Assembly: GCF_001434815.1 (NCBI RefSeq)
Contig: NZ_AZDU01000008.1
Location: 1-52,272, forward strand
Origin: Lactobacillus equicursoris DSM 19284 = JCM 14600 = CIP 110162
GTDB taxonomy: Bacteria; Bacillota; Bacilli; Lactobacillales; Lactobacillaceae
Length of the DNA stretch: 52,272 bases
Direction of reading: 5' to 3'
Both the position numbers and the translations under genes were made by a program. Every line of letters begins with the position of its first letter. Positions within the stretch are counted from its first letter, which is position 1. This document shows, piece by piece, positions 1 through 8,578 of the stretch. Under the pieces are notes generated by a model. That model made no database searches, was not told where the DNA came from, and saw only the letters and a program-made list of their open reading frames with translations.

Positions 1-6
1 AAATGG

Positions 7-71
7 TTCCCCCAACCTTTGTTAGCCATGGCCTTTTTAGACAAAATAATTCCCCCAAACTTTGTTAGCCA
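7..71. repeat. Two imperfect 22-bp direct repeats
   Basis: The unit starting ttcccccaa and ending tttgttagcca occurs at 7-28 and again at 50-71, with one mismatch (c/a). The start-to-start distance is 43 bp. The loop of the neighbouring terminator hairpin (94-99) and its flanks repeat the caaactttgtt core. The array may continue off the left edge; two copies do not allow a CRISPR call. Confidence 0.5.
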
Positions 72-79
72 AAATACCA

Positions 80-113
80 AAAAGATCATGCAAACTTTGT
101 TGCATGATCTTTT
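80..113 (-). terminator. Rho-independent terminator of the P-type ATPase gene
   Basis: A 14-bp perfect stem (80-93 pairs with 100-113) with a 6-nt loop lies just beyond the stop of the leftward ATPase gene. On the minus strand it is followed by a T-rich stretch. Confidence 0.8.
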
Positions 114-155
114 AGCGACTCGATATCTTTTTATAAATATTAATTATTATGCTAA

Positions 156-2780
156 TTAGCTCTTTTCACGAATCACTTTCACCGCCTGAATGACCACCGT
201 TGGCAAGAATGCCAGCAAGGCAATCATCCCGACCTGACCTCCTGCAAGCGGCGTTACCGTAAACAGGCTGTGGAGACTTGGGACAAACAGGATCAAGCCC
301 AGTAATAAGCCGCCAGCCACAAAGGCAGCCAAGCTGTACCAGTTATTTTTAAAACCAATCTTGAAAATGCTGTGCTCTGATCGGCAGTTGAAGCCGTGAA
401 AGAGACGTGCAAAGGTCAAGGTTGAAAAGGCCATGGTGCAGGCTACAGCAGAGCTGGTCTTCAGCCCAATCAAGAAGGCCGCAATAACGCTGACCGCAAT
501 CAAGGCGCCTTGCACAGTTACCCTAGTTACCATCTGCTTGTTCAAGATCCCTTCCTTAGGGTCACGCGGTGGCCGGTTCAAGATATCGTTAGCCCCGGGT
601 TCCATCCCAATTGCCAGGGCTGGCAGAGAGTCGGTTACCAGGTTGATAAAGAGCAGCTGAACGGCCATAAATGGCACTGGCAAGCCCGCAATTGAGGCAA
701 AGAGCACGGTAATGATGGCTGACAGGTTGCCGGACAAGAGATACATCACGGCATTTTTGATATTTTCGTAAACCGTCCGGCCGTTGGCCACGGCCTTGAT
801 GATGGTCGCGAAGTTGTCGTCAGCCAAGATCATGCTGGAGGCATCCTTAGAAACTTCGGTCCCGGTAATCCCCATGGCCACCCCAATGTCCGCCTTCTTC
901 AAGGCTGGGGCGTCGTTCACCCCGTCACCAGTCATAGATACGATCTTGCCCTTTCTTTGCCAGGCGTCAACGATCCGGATTTTGTTTTCAGGAGAAACTC
1001 GGGCGTAAACGGAGATTTTTTCAATCTTGTCGTCCAGTTCTTTATCGCTCATGGCGTCAAGTTCTAAGCCAGTTACCGCCAGGTCGCCCTCTGCAAAAAT
1101 TCCGATCTTCTTAGCAATTGCAACAGCCGTCACCTTGTGGTCACCAGTGATCATCACCGTCTTAATGCCGGCCTTCTTTGCTTGGGCAACGGCAGCAACA
1201 CTTTCTGGTCGTGGTGGGTCCATTTCAGAAATGAGACCGATAAAAATCAAGCCGTTTTCGGCATCCAGGTTTAGCTCTTCGTCACTTTCCTTGTAGGCAA
1301 AGGCCAAAACCCGCAAGCCGCTTTCAGAAAAGGCTTGGTTTTGGTCCAGGATTTGCTGCTTGGCTTCTGCCGTCATCGGCTTGATTTCATCGCCGATCCG
1401 GTAGCTGACGCAGCGGTCTAAGAGAACGTCCACCGCCCCCTTGGTAAAGATGGTTGGTACGGTATGGATCAGGTGCTTGGTGGACATGAGCTTGCGGTCC
1501 GAGTCAAACGGTACTTCTTCTTGTCGGTCCAAAAAGTCCCGCAAATCGTCCTCGCTTAAGGCAATTTGGTCATCCCCCATATCAATGCCTGGTACCTGGC
1601 GGTACATTTCTAAGAGTGCATATTCAGTTGGGTCACCAATCCCCTTGCCATCTGCTTGTAGGCGGGAGTCGTTGTTTAAAACTACGTCGTACAAAAGATA
1701 GCGGTGGAGCTGGTTGTCAAGGCGCAACTCGTTAGGCTGTAAGACTTCCCCGCCAATGTAGATATCTTGGACGGTCATCTTGTTTTGGGTCAAAGTCCCT
1801 GTCTTGTCAGAGGCAATGACGGAAACTGAGCCCAAGGACTCAACGGCAGCCAGATTTTTAATAATGGCGTGCTGCTTAGCCATCTTTTGGGTCCCCATGG
1901 CTTGCACGATGGTGACGATTGAGGAAAGTGCTTCTGGAATAGCGGCCACCGCTAAGGCTACGGCAAAGAGCAAGGCATCCATGAGCGGCTGCCCTCTCCA
2001 AATTTGGAGGCCAAAGACCACCAAGCAGATTAACAAGATGGCAGTAGCTAATTTTGATGAAAACTTATCTAAGGACTGCTGGAGAGGGGTCTTCTTTTCC
2101 TTGGTGTCGTTCATCAGCTTGGCAATCTTGCCAATTTCAGTACTCATCCCAGTGCCAGTCACTAAGACATTGGCCCGGCCGTAGGTTACCAGAGAACTGG
2201 AATAGACCATATTGAGCCGGTCACCCAGGGGCCGTTCTTGGTCAAAATCCATATCGGCCTTGTCAATATTGGTTGATTCCCCGGTCAAGGAGCTTTCGTT
2301 GACTTGCAAAGAAAAGTTGTCCAAGATTCGCCCGTCAGCGGTAACCAAGTCCCCGGCTTCAAGCACCAAGATATCGCCTGGCACCAGCTTTTTCGAATCA
2401 ATTTCCACCTTTTGCCCATCGCGCAAGACCTTGGCGCTTGGTGAAGACAGTGATTTCAAGCTTTCTAGCGACTTCTCGGCCTTCACATGCTGGACCGTCC
2501 CCAAGACCGCATTCAAAATTAAAACGGCGATGATGACAATGGTGCTTTCCGCGTCCCCGGTAAAGGCCGAAATCAAGGCGGCGATGATCAAGATGATGAC
2601 CATCAGGTCTTTGAACTGGTCTAAGAAAACCTGGAAAACGGTCTTTTTCTTCCCTTCTACCAAGGCATTTTCCCCATATTTGGCCAAACGTTCCTTGGCT
2701 TCACCGCTACTCAAACCATTAGGGCTTGCCTTGAATTCCTTCAAGACCTCGTCTTTACTTTGCAGATAAAAATCCTTCAA
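156..2780 (-). CDS. P-type cation-transporting ATPase (Ca2+/Mn2+ type, YoaB/PMR1-like)
   Basis: An 874-aa P2-type ATPase with N-terminal cation-ATPase domain, A-domain TGES motif, phosphorylation motif DKTGTLTQ (Asp325), the TGDxxxTA and MTGDGVNDAPAL hinge motifs, and about ten membrane helices. M4 carries PEAL and M6 carries NLVTDSLPALAIG, the pattern of Ca2+/Mn2+ pumps rather than heavy-metal or K+ pumps. It should export a divalent cation across the cell membrane. The ATG is preceded by AGGAGG (2785-2791). The leader carries a probable Mn2+ riboswitch, as reported for Lactococcus yoaB, so Mn2+ (or Ca2+) efflux is the favoured role. Substrate is inferred from family and leader, not shown by the sequence alone. 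Confidence 0.9.
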   Translation of the reverse strand: MKDFYLQSKDEVLKEFKASPNGLSSGEAKERLAKYGENALVEGKKKTVFQVFLDQFKDLMVIILIIAALISAFTGDAESTIVIIAVLILNAVLGTVQHVKAEKSLESLKSLSSPSAKVLRDGQKVEIDSKKLVPGDILVLEAGDLVTADGRILDNFSLQVNESSLTGESTNIDKADMDFDQERPLGDRLNMVYSSSLVTYGRANVLVTGTGMSTEIGKIAKLMNDTKEKKTPLQQSLDKFSSKLATAILLICLVVFGLQIWRGQPLMDALLFAVALAVAAIPEALSSIVTIVQAMGTQKMAKQHAIIKNLAAVESLGSVSVIASDKTGTLTQNKMTVQDIYIGGEVLQPNELRLDNQLHRYLLYDVVLNNDSRLQADGKGIGDPTEYALLEMYRQVPGIDMGDDQIALSEDDLRDFLDRQEEVPFDSDRKLMSTKHLIHTVPTIFTKGAVDVLLDRCVSYRIGDEIKPMTAEAKQQILDQNQAFSESGLRVLAFAYKESDEELNLDAENGLIFIGLISEMDPPRPESVAAVAQAKKAGIKTVMITGDHKVTAVAIAKKIGIFAEGDLAVTGLELDAMSDKELDDKIEKISVYARVSPENKIRIVDAWQRKGKIVSMTGDGVNDAPALKKADIGVAMGITGTEVSKDASSMILADDNFATIIKAVANGRTVYENIKNAVMYLLSGNLSAIITVLFASIAGLPVPFMAVQLLFINLVTDSLPALAIGMEPGANDILNRPPRDPKEGILNKQMVTRVTVQGALIAVSVIAAFLIGLKTSSAVACTMAFSTLTFARLFHGFNCRSEHSIFKIGFKNNWYSLAAFVAGGLLLGLILFVPSLHSLFTVTPLAGGQVGMIALLAFLPTVVIQAVKVIREKS

Positions 2781-2806
2781 AAAATTCCTCCTAATCTGCC
2801 CGGCAA

Positions 2807-2945
2807 TAAAAAAGAGACTATTGCTAGGCTAAAAAAGTCTATACAATAGTCTCACCATTTAAACTCACAGCGGAAATTACTTTCGAGCTTGACGCCATGA
2901 GTGCACGTGTAATGCCGGTTACTCCCTACGCATATTTGTATGATA
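2807..2945 (-). promoter_or_regulatory. Probable yybP-ykoY (Mn2+) riboswitch with transcription terminator
   Basis: On the minus strand the leader contains GGGAGUAACC (about 2917-2926), a 9-bp paired arm (ACUCAUGGC with GCUGUGAGU), a GUCAAGCUCGAAAG segment and GGUGAGAC just before the expression platform. These resemble the conserved loops of the yybP-ykoY family. A perfect 10-bp terminator stem (2814-2823 with 2844-2853) is followed by six U. Its 5' arm GAGACUAUUG overlaps the 3' strand of the aptamer closing stem, so ligand binding would prevent termination (an ON switch). The aptamer match was made by eye; a covariance-model hit would settle it. Confidence 0.68.
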
Positions 2946-2954
2946 GGCTATAGT

Positions 2955-4721
2955 TTATCTGAATTCCACCTTGCTTGCAAGTCTTTTGCCAAAAATTAGC
3001 CAAATGGCCGCCAGGATATTCAGGAGTAGCGATAAGGCAATTCCAGCCTTGACCCAACAAGGATCGTTAAAGGATAAGATGGCAGTATTCTTCCCCTGCT
3101 TGCTCAGCACCGTCGGGCAGCCGACCAGAGACTTCTTATAGTTAGTTACCTTCTTTCCATTCACGGTTAGGCTAGATTGGGCGTAGGTGACCACTGGCAA
3201 TTGCTGTTTACCTGCTTGCCTTTTGGTCCAAGTCAATTTAATCCGGCCACCACTGATCACAGTCTTTTTTACACCCTGATTTTTCCAAACGACTGAGTTA
3301 AAAAAGGAATAGTTAACCTTTTTAGTCGTTGCCTTTTTCTTGACCGCCAGGTAGTCTGGCACAATTTTTTGAGCCTCAAAGATGAAATAGCCCGGGTGAT
3401 CAGTATGACTGGTATTTTGAACAATTTCAAAATCGTCAGGGTCATTGTCTTCTCCTAAAAAAGTCGTGTGACTCTTTTTAACCCCTGGCATGTAGCCCCA
3501 GCCAGAATTGGAGTAGATCTGGTTGTTGACCATCTTGACTCGGCTCCCGGTGAAGAAGATCAGAGAAGCAACTAAGAGTAGCTGAAGCATGGCCTCATCA
3601 TGCTGCTTGGCCCAAGCAATTAGGTATTCGGCACTGATTCCAGCCCCTAAGAGCAAAAGCGGATATGCAATAGACACCAGTCTTGATGGAAATTGTAGAT
3701 CTTTTGACAAAAAGCTCGTCTGGAACAATTGCCAAGGAAATAGCTTAGAACTGATGAACAGTAGCAAGAGGCCATATGCCGTAATAGCCAAGTTGAATTT
3801 TTGCTTTTTCCGCAAAATAACTGCAGCTGCTGCTTGGAGCAAGAAAAAGAGCAGGACCCAGCGGCTTAAGATGTCTCGGGTATTGGAATCAATCAGCAGT
3901 CCGGTTTTAATCGACCTTGACGGCTGGGCCAAGTGCAAGGCATTAGCAATTAGGCTCATGCGCTGGGGCATGTGCAAGAGGTTGGTTTTAGAAATCAACA
4001 AAAGCGGCAAGAGCACCTGAAGACTCAGGATAACCGTTACGGCAACTGCCTTGGCAGTATCCAGAATGAACCGCTTCTGCTCTTCGCTTTTACGCAGGCC
4101 GTACAGCCAGAAAGGCAAGAAGAGCAGCGAAAGGAGCAGTGCCGTCAAGAGGTGGCTTTCAACGGATATTGTCATTAAGGCCGCTAGTCCAATCCAGGGC
4201 AGCTTTTTTTCTTCCAGCATCTTAATGATGACTACCAGCATGTAAGGGGCCAGCATCCCGGTAATGGCCGAATAGTTGCTCCCCATCTGCCAGCGGGGCA
4301 CCCAGCCCATGGTCATGTAGATAGTGGCAATTAGTGCACCAATCCAAGGTCTCACCTTGGCCTTTTTCAAGGCCCAGTACATGCCGCAGCCTGCCACTAA
4401 ATAGACTAAAAAGCTCGTGATTACCTGCAGCCGGTACCAGCTCTTGACTGCCAAGAGCAAAGCGCCAAGCAGATAGGTCAAAATCGGGCCATAAACAGCG
4501 TTGATCACCCGCCCGCTTTGGTGAAAGGCGTAAATCGACATGAAGTAGCTGAAATTATGATTCTTGATTTGCTGCTCTGCTTCATAAATTTGGTTAAAGT
4601 GAAAAATACTGTCTGAACCAATGATCAAGCGTCCTGTCCGCATCTGGATGAAAACAAACTCCATCGCCATCATAGTCAAAAATAAGTACGGCAGCCACTT
4701 GGCTAATCTTTGATGATTCAT
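2955..4721 (-). CDS. Large integral membrane protein, GT-C/YfhO-like
   Basis: A 588-aa protein with a membrane-anchored start, at least ten hydrophobic helices over residues 10-390, a soluble C-terminal part (about 400-555) and a last helix near residue 565. The first extracellular loop has SDSIFHFNQIYEA, a DxxxH-type acidic motif like those of GT-C lipid-linked glycosyltransferases and YfhO-type proteins. It may transfer sugars to cell-surface glycopolymers, but acceptor and donor cannot be read from the sequence. The ATG follows GAGGAGGG (4725-4733). The riboswitch for the next gene begins about 10 bp beyond its stop, so the promoter of the ATPase gene must lie inside its 3' end. Confidence 0.7.
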   Translation of the reverse strand: MNHQRLAKWLPYLFLTMMAMEFVFIQMRTGRLIIGSDSIFHFNQIYEAEQQIKNHNFSYFMSIYAFHQSGRVINAVYGPILTYLLGALLLAVKSWYRLQVITSFLVYLVAGCGMYWALKKAKVRPWIGALIATIYMTMGWVPRWQMGSNYSAITGMLAPYMLVVIIKMLEEKKLPWIGLAALMTISVESHLLTALLLSLLFLPFWLYGLRKSEEQKRFILDTAKAVAVTVILSLQVLLPLLLISKTNLLHMPQRMSLIANALHLAQPSRSIKTGLLIDSNTRDILSRWVLLFFLLQAAAAVILRKKQKFNLAITAYGLLLLFISSKLFPWQLFQTSFLSKDLQFPSRLVSIAYPLLLLGAGISAEYLIAWAKQHDEAMLQLLLVASLIFFTGSRVKMVNNQIYSNSGWGYMPGVKKSHTTFLGEDNDPDDFEIVQNTSHTDHPGYFIFEAQKIVPDYLAVKKKATTKKVNYSFFNSVVWKNQGVKKTVISGGRIKLTWTKRQAGKQQLPVVTYAQSSLTVNGKKVTNYKKSLVGCPTVLSKQGKNTAILSFNDPCWVKAGIALSLLLNILAAIWLIFGKRLASKVEFR

Positions 4722-4831
4722 TTACCCTCCTCGGGAATTCCCTTTCAGTAATAAATTACTGTTTTCATCATATACCATTTTCTTCACCTTGTTCATGACT
4801 TTTTCACACTTAATCAACATTTTATAAATAT

Positions 4832-4988
4832 TTAAACTATTATTCTCTCAATCCGCATGTTATGAACGCGAATGTAGACCTGGCTGGTCTTGATTTCCCA
4901 ATGGCCAACTGCCAGCACGGTTAAGAGGCCAAACAGGAAGGTTGCCAAGGTTAGTAAAATCAGGATATTTTTAAGTAGAATGGCAAAA
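4832..4988 (-). pseudogene. Membrane-protein fragment without start codon
   Basis: A minus-strand open frame reads about 50 residues with one hydrophobic helix (NILILLTLATFLFGLLTVLA) followed by a basic tail, ending at TAA 4832-4834. It has no ATG and no ribosome site and runs straight into the terminator of the next gene. It is best seen as the 3' remnant of a lost gene; a small membrane peptide with a rare start is the alternative. The rest of 4722-5049 is AT-rich and holds only a CAGTAAT/ATTACTG palindrome (4747-4762). Confidence 0.35.
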
Positions 4989-4990
4989 TA

Positions 4991-5021
4991 AAAAAGACGT
5001 TCTTCACTTAGAAGAACGTCT
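4991..5021 (-). terminator. Terminator of the LRV-repeat protein gene
   Basis: The stem AGACGTTCTT/AAGAACGTCT (4995-5004 with 5012-5021) is followed on the minus strand by TTTTTTATTTT. Confidence 0.85.
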
Positions 5022-5049
5022 CGTTAATCTCTTATTTGTTGTTTAGGAA

Positions 5050-5634
5050 TTAGATAGCCATCTTTACGCTGTCTTCAACTGCGCCAAGTCTAGCCAAAAC
5101 TACGGCTGGCGTGTTTTCGTTAGCAGCAACAGCTTGCTTGACCAGGCTGAACTGATCCTTAGCTAAATCAGCCAAAACGTCAGCTGGAGTTGCCAGATTT
5201 TCTGCCAGATTCTTGCGGACAGCTTGGTTCTTATCCTTAGCTAGTTCACGCAAAACTGCTACATCTTGGCTGACCTTGGCTACCAAAGCACGCAGACTTG
5301 CACAGTTGGAGTTAGCCTTAGCACTGATGGCTTCTGCCCACTTGCTCTTTGGTACGATTTGGTCCAGCTTCAGCCATTCAGTGACCTTGCTGTCGCCAAA
5401 GTCGGTTACTTCGCCCCAGCCGCTTACTTCGTAGATTACCAGCTTCTTGCTGCTTGGGTATTGGCTGGCGTTGACTGCAGCCTTGGACAAATCTTCAAAG
5501 ATGCCCACGTAGCGGTTGTGGTAGCTCTTGCCTACGAAGTAGGAGCGACCTTCACGGAAAAGCTTGCCCGTGCTTGCTTCTACTGAAAATACCAGGTAAC
5601 CCTTAACAGCTTGTTCAATGTTTACTTTAGTCAT
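5050..5634 (-). CDS. Hypothetical protein with C-terminal LRV/HEAT-like repeats
   Basis: A 194-aa cytoplasmic protein. The start at 5634 (MTKVNIEQAV) is chosen because AGGAGAGG lies 6 nt upstream; an in-frame extension to 5685 has no ribosome site. The N-terminal half has no motif I recognise. Residues from about 115 contain two or three 24-residue helical repeats of the form VLxELAKDxxxxVRxxLAxNxxTPAD, the leucine-rich-repeat-variant pattern, which suggests a protein- or nucleic-acid-binding scaffold. It has its own terminator and a long AT-rich upstream region, so it is probably monocistronic. No function is proposed. Confidence 0.7.
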   Translation of the reverse strand: MTKVNIEQAVKGYLVFSVEASTGKLFREGRSYFVGKSYHNRYVGIFEDLSKAAVNASQYPSSKKLVIYEVSGWGEVTDFGDSKVTEWLKLDQIVPKSKWAEAISAKANSNCASLRALVAKVSQDVAVLRELAKDKNQAVRKNLAENLATPADVLADLAKDQFSLVKQAVAANENTPAVVLARLGAVEDSVKMAI

Positions 5635-6038
5635 ATTTACCTCTCCTTGGATAAATTTAATGATCCTTAAACGAACGATATTCAATTTTCTTACCTATAA
5701 GGTTTGGCTTTTGCTTGGCAAAAGTCCTTTTTAACAGTTTTTTCTACTAAACTTAGGCTGTTTCCGTACAGGTATTGAGATGATTATAGCAGAAAGATTC
5801 TCAAAAATGTGCATAAAAATTGTTTTCAGCTAAAAAAATGTCTTCTTTTTACTTTTTAAAGTGCTTAGGTTAGTTTTCTTAAAAATTATCGCTCTTCACT
5901 TAAGATGATTAGGTAAACTTTAAGTTAAACAAATCAAACAATTTCTTAAGCTTGCAGCCACTTAATCCTTTAAGTGGTTATTTCTGCTATGCTATTCTGC
6001 ATAAAAGAAAAATTATTCCATATAACCGAGGTCAACCG
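5635..6038. other. AT-rich divergent intergenic region
   Basis: About 400 bp between the LRV gene (-) and dedA-like gene (+). It holds an imperfect hairpin ggcttttgc/gcaaaagtcc (about 5706-5727) in the LRV-gene leader and a CCACTTAA/TTTAAGTGG hairpin (about 5958-5977) in the dedA leader. No ORF or RNA family is recognisable. Confidence 0.5.
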
Positions 6039-6650
6039 ATGTTTAACGAAACCATAACCGAGCTGATTTCCAGCTACGGCTACCTGGCCATTGGCGGCTT
6101 GATCGCCCTTGAAAATCTCTTTCCCCCGCTTCCATCAGAATTAATCCTAACCTTTGCCGGCTATTTGACATTAACGACTGCCATTACGGTTCCAGGCGCC
6201 ATCGTTGCTGCCACCATCGGGGCAGTGGCCGGTGCCTTGCTCCTCTATCTGGTTGGAACTTTTTTCAACCGGGAAAAATTGACTGCCTTTGCCCAAAGCA
6301 AGGTCGGCAAGGCCTTGGGCCTCAGTCCGGAAAAAGTTGAAAAAGCCGAAAACTATTTTTTAACCCATGGCAAAACCGCAAGCTTCTTTGGTCGCTTTAT
6401 CCCAGTGGTCCGCAGCCTGATCTCCATCCCAGCCGGGATGAGCCGGTATTCCTTGCCGAAATTCCTCCTCTTCACTAGTTTAGGGACAGCGGTCTGGAAC
6501 ACGGTCTTGATTATGGCGGGCCACTTTGCCGGCAACGCCTACCAGGAATTTTTGCAAGGCTACGAGCAGATCTTCATGCCGGTCGTTTTAGCAATCTTAG
6601 TAATCGCTGGTATTATTTATCTCTTGAAGAAAAGAAAAGCTTCCACTTAG
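6039..6650 (+). CDS. DedA family membrane protein (SNARE-associated/VTT domain)
   Basis: A 203-aa protein with the DedA/VTT pattern: helix, LENLFPPLPSELIL re-entrant segment (residues 25-38), G-rich helix, then FFGRFIPVVRSLISIPAG (about residues 122-139) with the conserved F-G-R-x(P)-x-x-R signature, and two C-terminal helices. Family members act as undecaprenyl- or other lipid-phosphate translocases and in membrane homeostasis. The ATG at 6039 is chosen because GAGGT lies 6 nt upstream; the frame is open further up to 5952 but without a ribosome site. Confidence 0.88.
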   Translation: MFNETITELISSYGYLAIGGLIALENLFPPLPSELILTFAGYLTLTTAITVPGAIVAATIGAVAGALLLYLVGTFFNREKLTAFAQSKVGKALGLSPEKVEKAENYFLTHGKTASFFGRFIPVVRSLISIPAGMSRYSLPKFLLFTSLGTAVWNTVLIMAGHFAGNAYQEFLQGYEQIFMPVVLAILVIAGIIYLLKKRKAST

Positions 6651-6663
6651 CGGAAGCTTTTTT
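6634..6663. terminator. Shared terminator between converging dedA-like and ABC permease genes
   Basis: The stem AAAAGCTTCC/GGAAGCTTTT overlaps the stop codon of the rightward gene and has a T tract on both strands, so it can serve both converging units. Confidence 0.85.
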
Positions 6664-6702
6664 GCATAGATAAAATAATGTAAAATAATTAGTTTTAGAT
6701 TC

Positions 6703-8562
6703 TTAATCCTCAATTACCAAGCCTTCATACAGCTTAACCGTGATCAGGTAGTAGACCAAGTAAAGGATGAAAAAGATTACAAAGGGAATCCAGATCTGGC
6801 TGTATGGGTTTGGCAGCAGCAGCTTAAAGAACTGGAGACCAAAAAGCACATCGATGGCGCCTAAGAGAGCCGGGGCTAAGAACAAGACGCCAATTTCTTT
6901 TCGAAGGGACGCCTTCAGGACGCGCGCCTGCGCCCCAATCTTGTGCAGCATCTCATAGCGGAGCTTGTCGCTAGCCGCACCGGACAGAACCTTGAACATC
7001 AAGGTTGAGGCCAGCATCATGAGGAAGGCGAGGCCTAAAAAGAAGCCCATGAATTCAAAGCCAGAGCACATGGAGGCTACTAATTGGTAACTAACCGGCT
7101 TGGTCATTTCTAGGAGCAAATATTCGTTGCTGCCCTCTTTGTAGCGCTTTTCCTGTTTTTGGGTAATCTTGAATAAGGCTTGAGCCTTTTGGGCAAAATT
7201 ATTCACCTTGTAAAAGGTAACAGTTTGACTTTGAGCCTTGATTTTGGCAAAGGCGGCACTGTCCAAAGCAACAGCCCTAGAGGCAGTTTGAGAGAAAAGC
7301 TGGGCCGCACTATAAGAAGCCATCAAGCCCTGCTTGGCTGCTTTTTCCGTTAATTGGTCTGCCTTCACCGTTACCGTCTCATAAAGACCGGATTGAGTTC
7401 TTGATTCCGACTTTTTGCTAGACAAATTCTTAATGTAACGCTTAATCTTGAGCGGGTTCTGTTCAACTTCGGCCTTTAACAAGTAAATTCGGGCATTGTT
7501 GCTATCATACTTATATGTGTAACTAGCTTGAGCTTTGCCGCCAAGCTTTTCGATCTGCTTATTAGCAGTTTGGTCATTATTTAAGATGATTGCATCGTAA
7601 TACTGACTGTCAGTCAGGGCGTCTTTTAGGCTATTAAAGTTCAGCCCAACCGTAATGGCTCCCAGGGCCAGGGCAAACATGATGGAAATTGCTGACAAGA
7701 TTCGGGTATAGTCGTGCAAGCGGAACTTGAGCTGTCCCAGGGTAAAGGGCCGCATGCCCTGGTAAAAGAATTTTTTCTGTTTCCGCAAAAAGTCAATAAT
7801 GTTGATAAAGGTAGCTGAAATTAGGAAGTAGCTGCCAAGAACAATGGTCACCAAGGCAATTGGCAAGGCTTTTAACACCAGTTTTTCAACATTAGCCATG
7901 GCCAAGTAGCCAATCGCCAAAAGGATCAGACCAGCGATCCCTTCGATCGCCCGCAAGACGGGACGGTTCTTGATCTGGCTAGGCTTTTGGTCATCTTTTA
8001 AGAGCTTGATCACTGCCGTCTTGGTCAGCTTAGCCGCATTCCACAAAGCTGCCAGGAAAAAAAGCGCCGTGAAAAAGGCAAGCGTCCAGAGTAAGGCTGG
8101 CAGGTAAAGCGGATTGAAGTGCTTTAAAGTTAGGCCTAGCTGGGCGACCATCAGGCCCGACACCAGCTTGGTTAAGATGATCCCTAAGATCAAGCCAATC
8201 CCAGTTGCCAAAAAGCCAGTAACCAGGGTTTCCAGAAAGATCAGCTGGCCAATCTTAGAAGCTTGCGCCCCCAGCATCATGTACATGCCGTAGTCGCGCT
8301 TGCGCATGCTGAGCAAAAAGCCATTAGCATAAAATAAGTAAACCAAGGTCAAGATGGCCAAAAGGACCGTTCCAAAGCCAAAGGTAACCGTAGTCGTTTG
8401 GGCACTGATCAAGCCGCCACCACTGCTTTTCAGAAATTGCGGGTTAGTGGCCAGACTCAAAAACATATAAAAGATCATGCTGGCGGCTGCGAGACCGGAG
8501 AAAAGAACCGTATAGTCCTTTAGCCGGCTCTTTACCCCAGTAAGCGATAATTTAAATAACAT
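6703..8562 (-). CDS. BceB/FtsX-type ABC transporter permease
   Basis: A 619-aa permease with the BceB architecture: one N-terminal helix, three helices at residues 60-170, more helices at 205-310, a large extracytoplasmic domain (about 325-500) and three C-terminal helices (about 510-610). FtsX domains flank both halves. It pairs with the ATPase gene 16 bp upstream. Such systems remove or sense peptide antibiotics at lipid-II-cycle intermediates, usually with a BceRS two-component system, but no sensor kinase lies in this window. A role in antimicrobial-peptide resistance is inferred. Confidence 0.85.
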   Translation of the reverse strand: MLFKLSLTGVKSRLKDYTVLFSGLAAASMIFYMFLSLATNPQFLKSSGGGLISAQTTTVTFGFGTVLLAILTLVYLFYANGFLLSMRKRDYGMYMMLGAQASKIGQLIFLETLVTGFLATGIGLILGIILTKLVSGLMVAQLGLTLKHFNPLYLPALLWTLAFFTALFFLAALWNAAKLTKTAVIKLLKDDQKPSQIKNRPVLRAIEGIAGLILLAIGYLAMANVEKLVLKALPIALVTIVLGSYFLISATFINIIDFLRKQKKFFYQGMRPFTLGQLKFRLHDYTRILSAISIMFALALGAITVGLNFNSLKDALTDSQYYDAIILNNDQTANKQIEKLGGKAQASYTYKYDSNNARIYLLKAEVEQNPLKIKRYIKNLSSKKSESRTQSGLYETVTVKADQLTEKAAKQGLMASYSAAQLFSQTASRAVALDSAAFAKIKAQSQTVTFYKVNNFAQKAQALFKITQKQEKRYKEGSNEYLLLEMTKPVSYQLVASMCSGFEFMGFFLGLAFLMMLASTLMFKVLSGAASDKLRYEMLHKIGAQARVLKASLRKEIGVLFLAPALLGAIDVLFGLQFFKLLLPNPYSQIWIPFVIFFILYLVYYLITVKLYEGLVIED

Positions 8563-8578
8563 ACTCTCCTGCCCTTTC

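Noticed and set aside
7..71. CRISPR array
   Set aside because: Only two imperfect units with a 21-bp gap, no cas genes in the window, and the repeat core recurs in a terminator.
1780..2184. Plus-strand ORFs inside the ATPase gene (also 2212-2769, 1441-1701)
   Set aside because: They are antisense shadows without ribosome sites or recognisable motifs.
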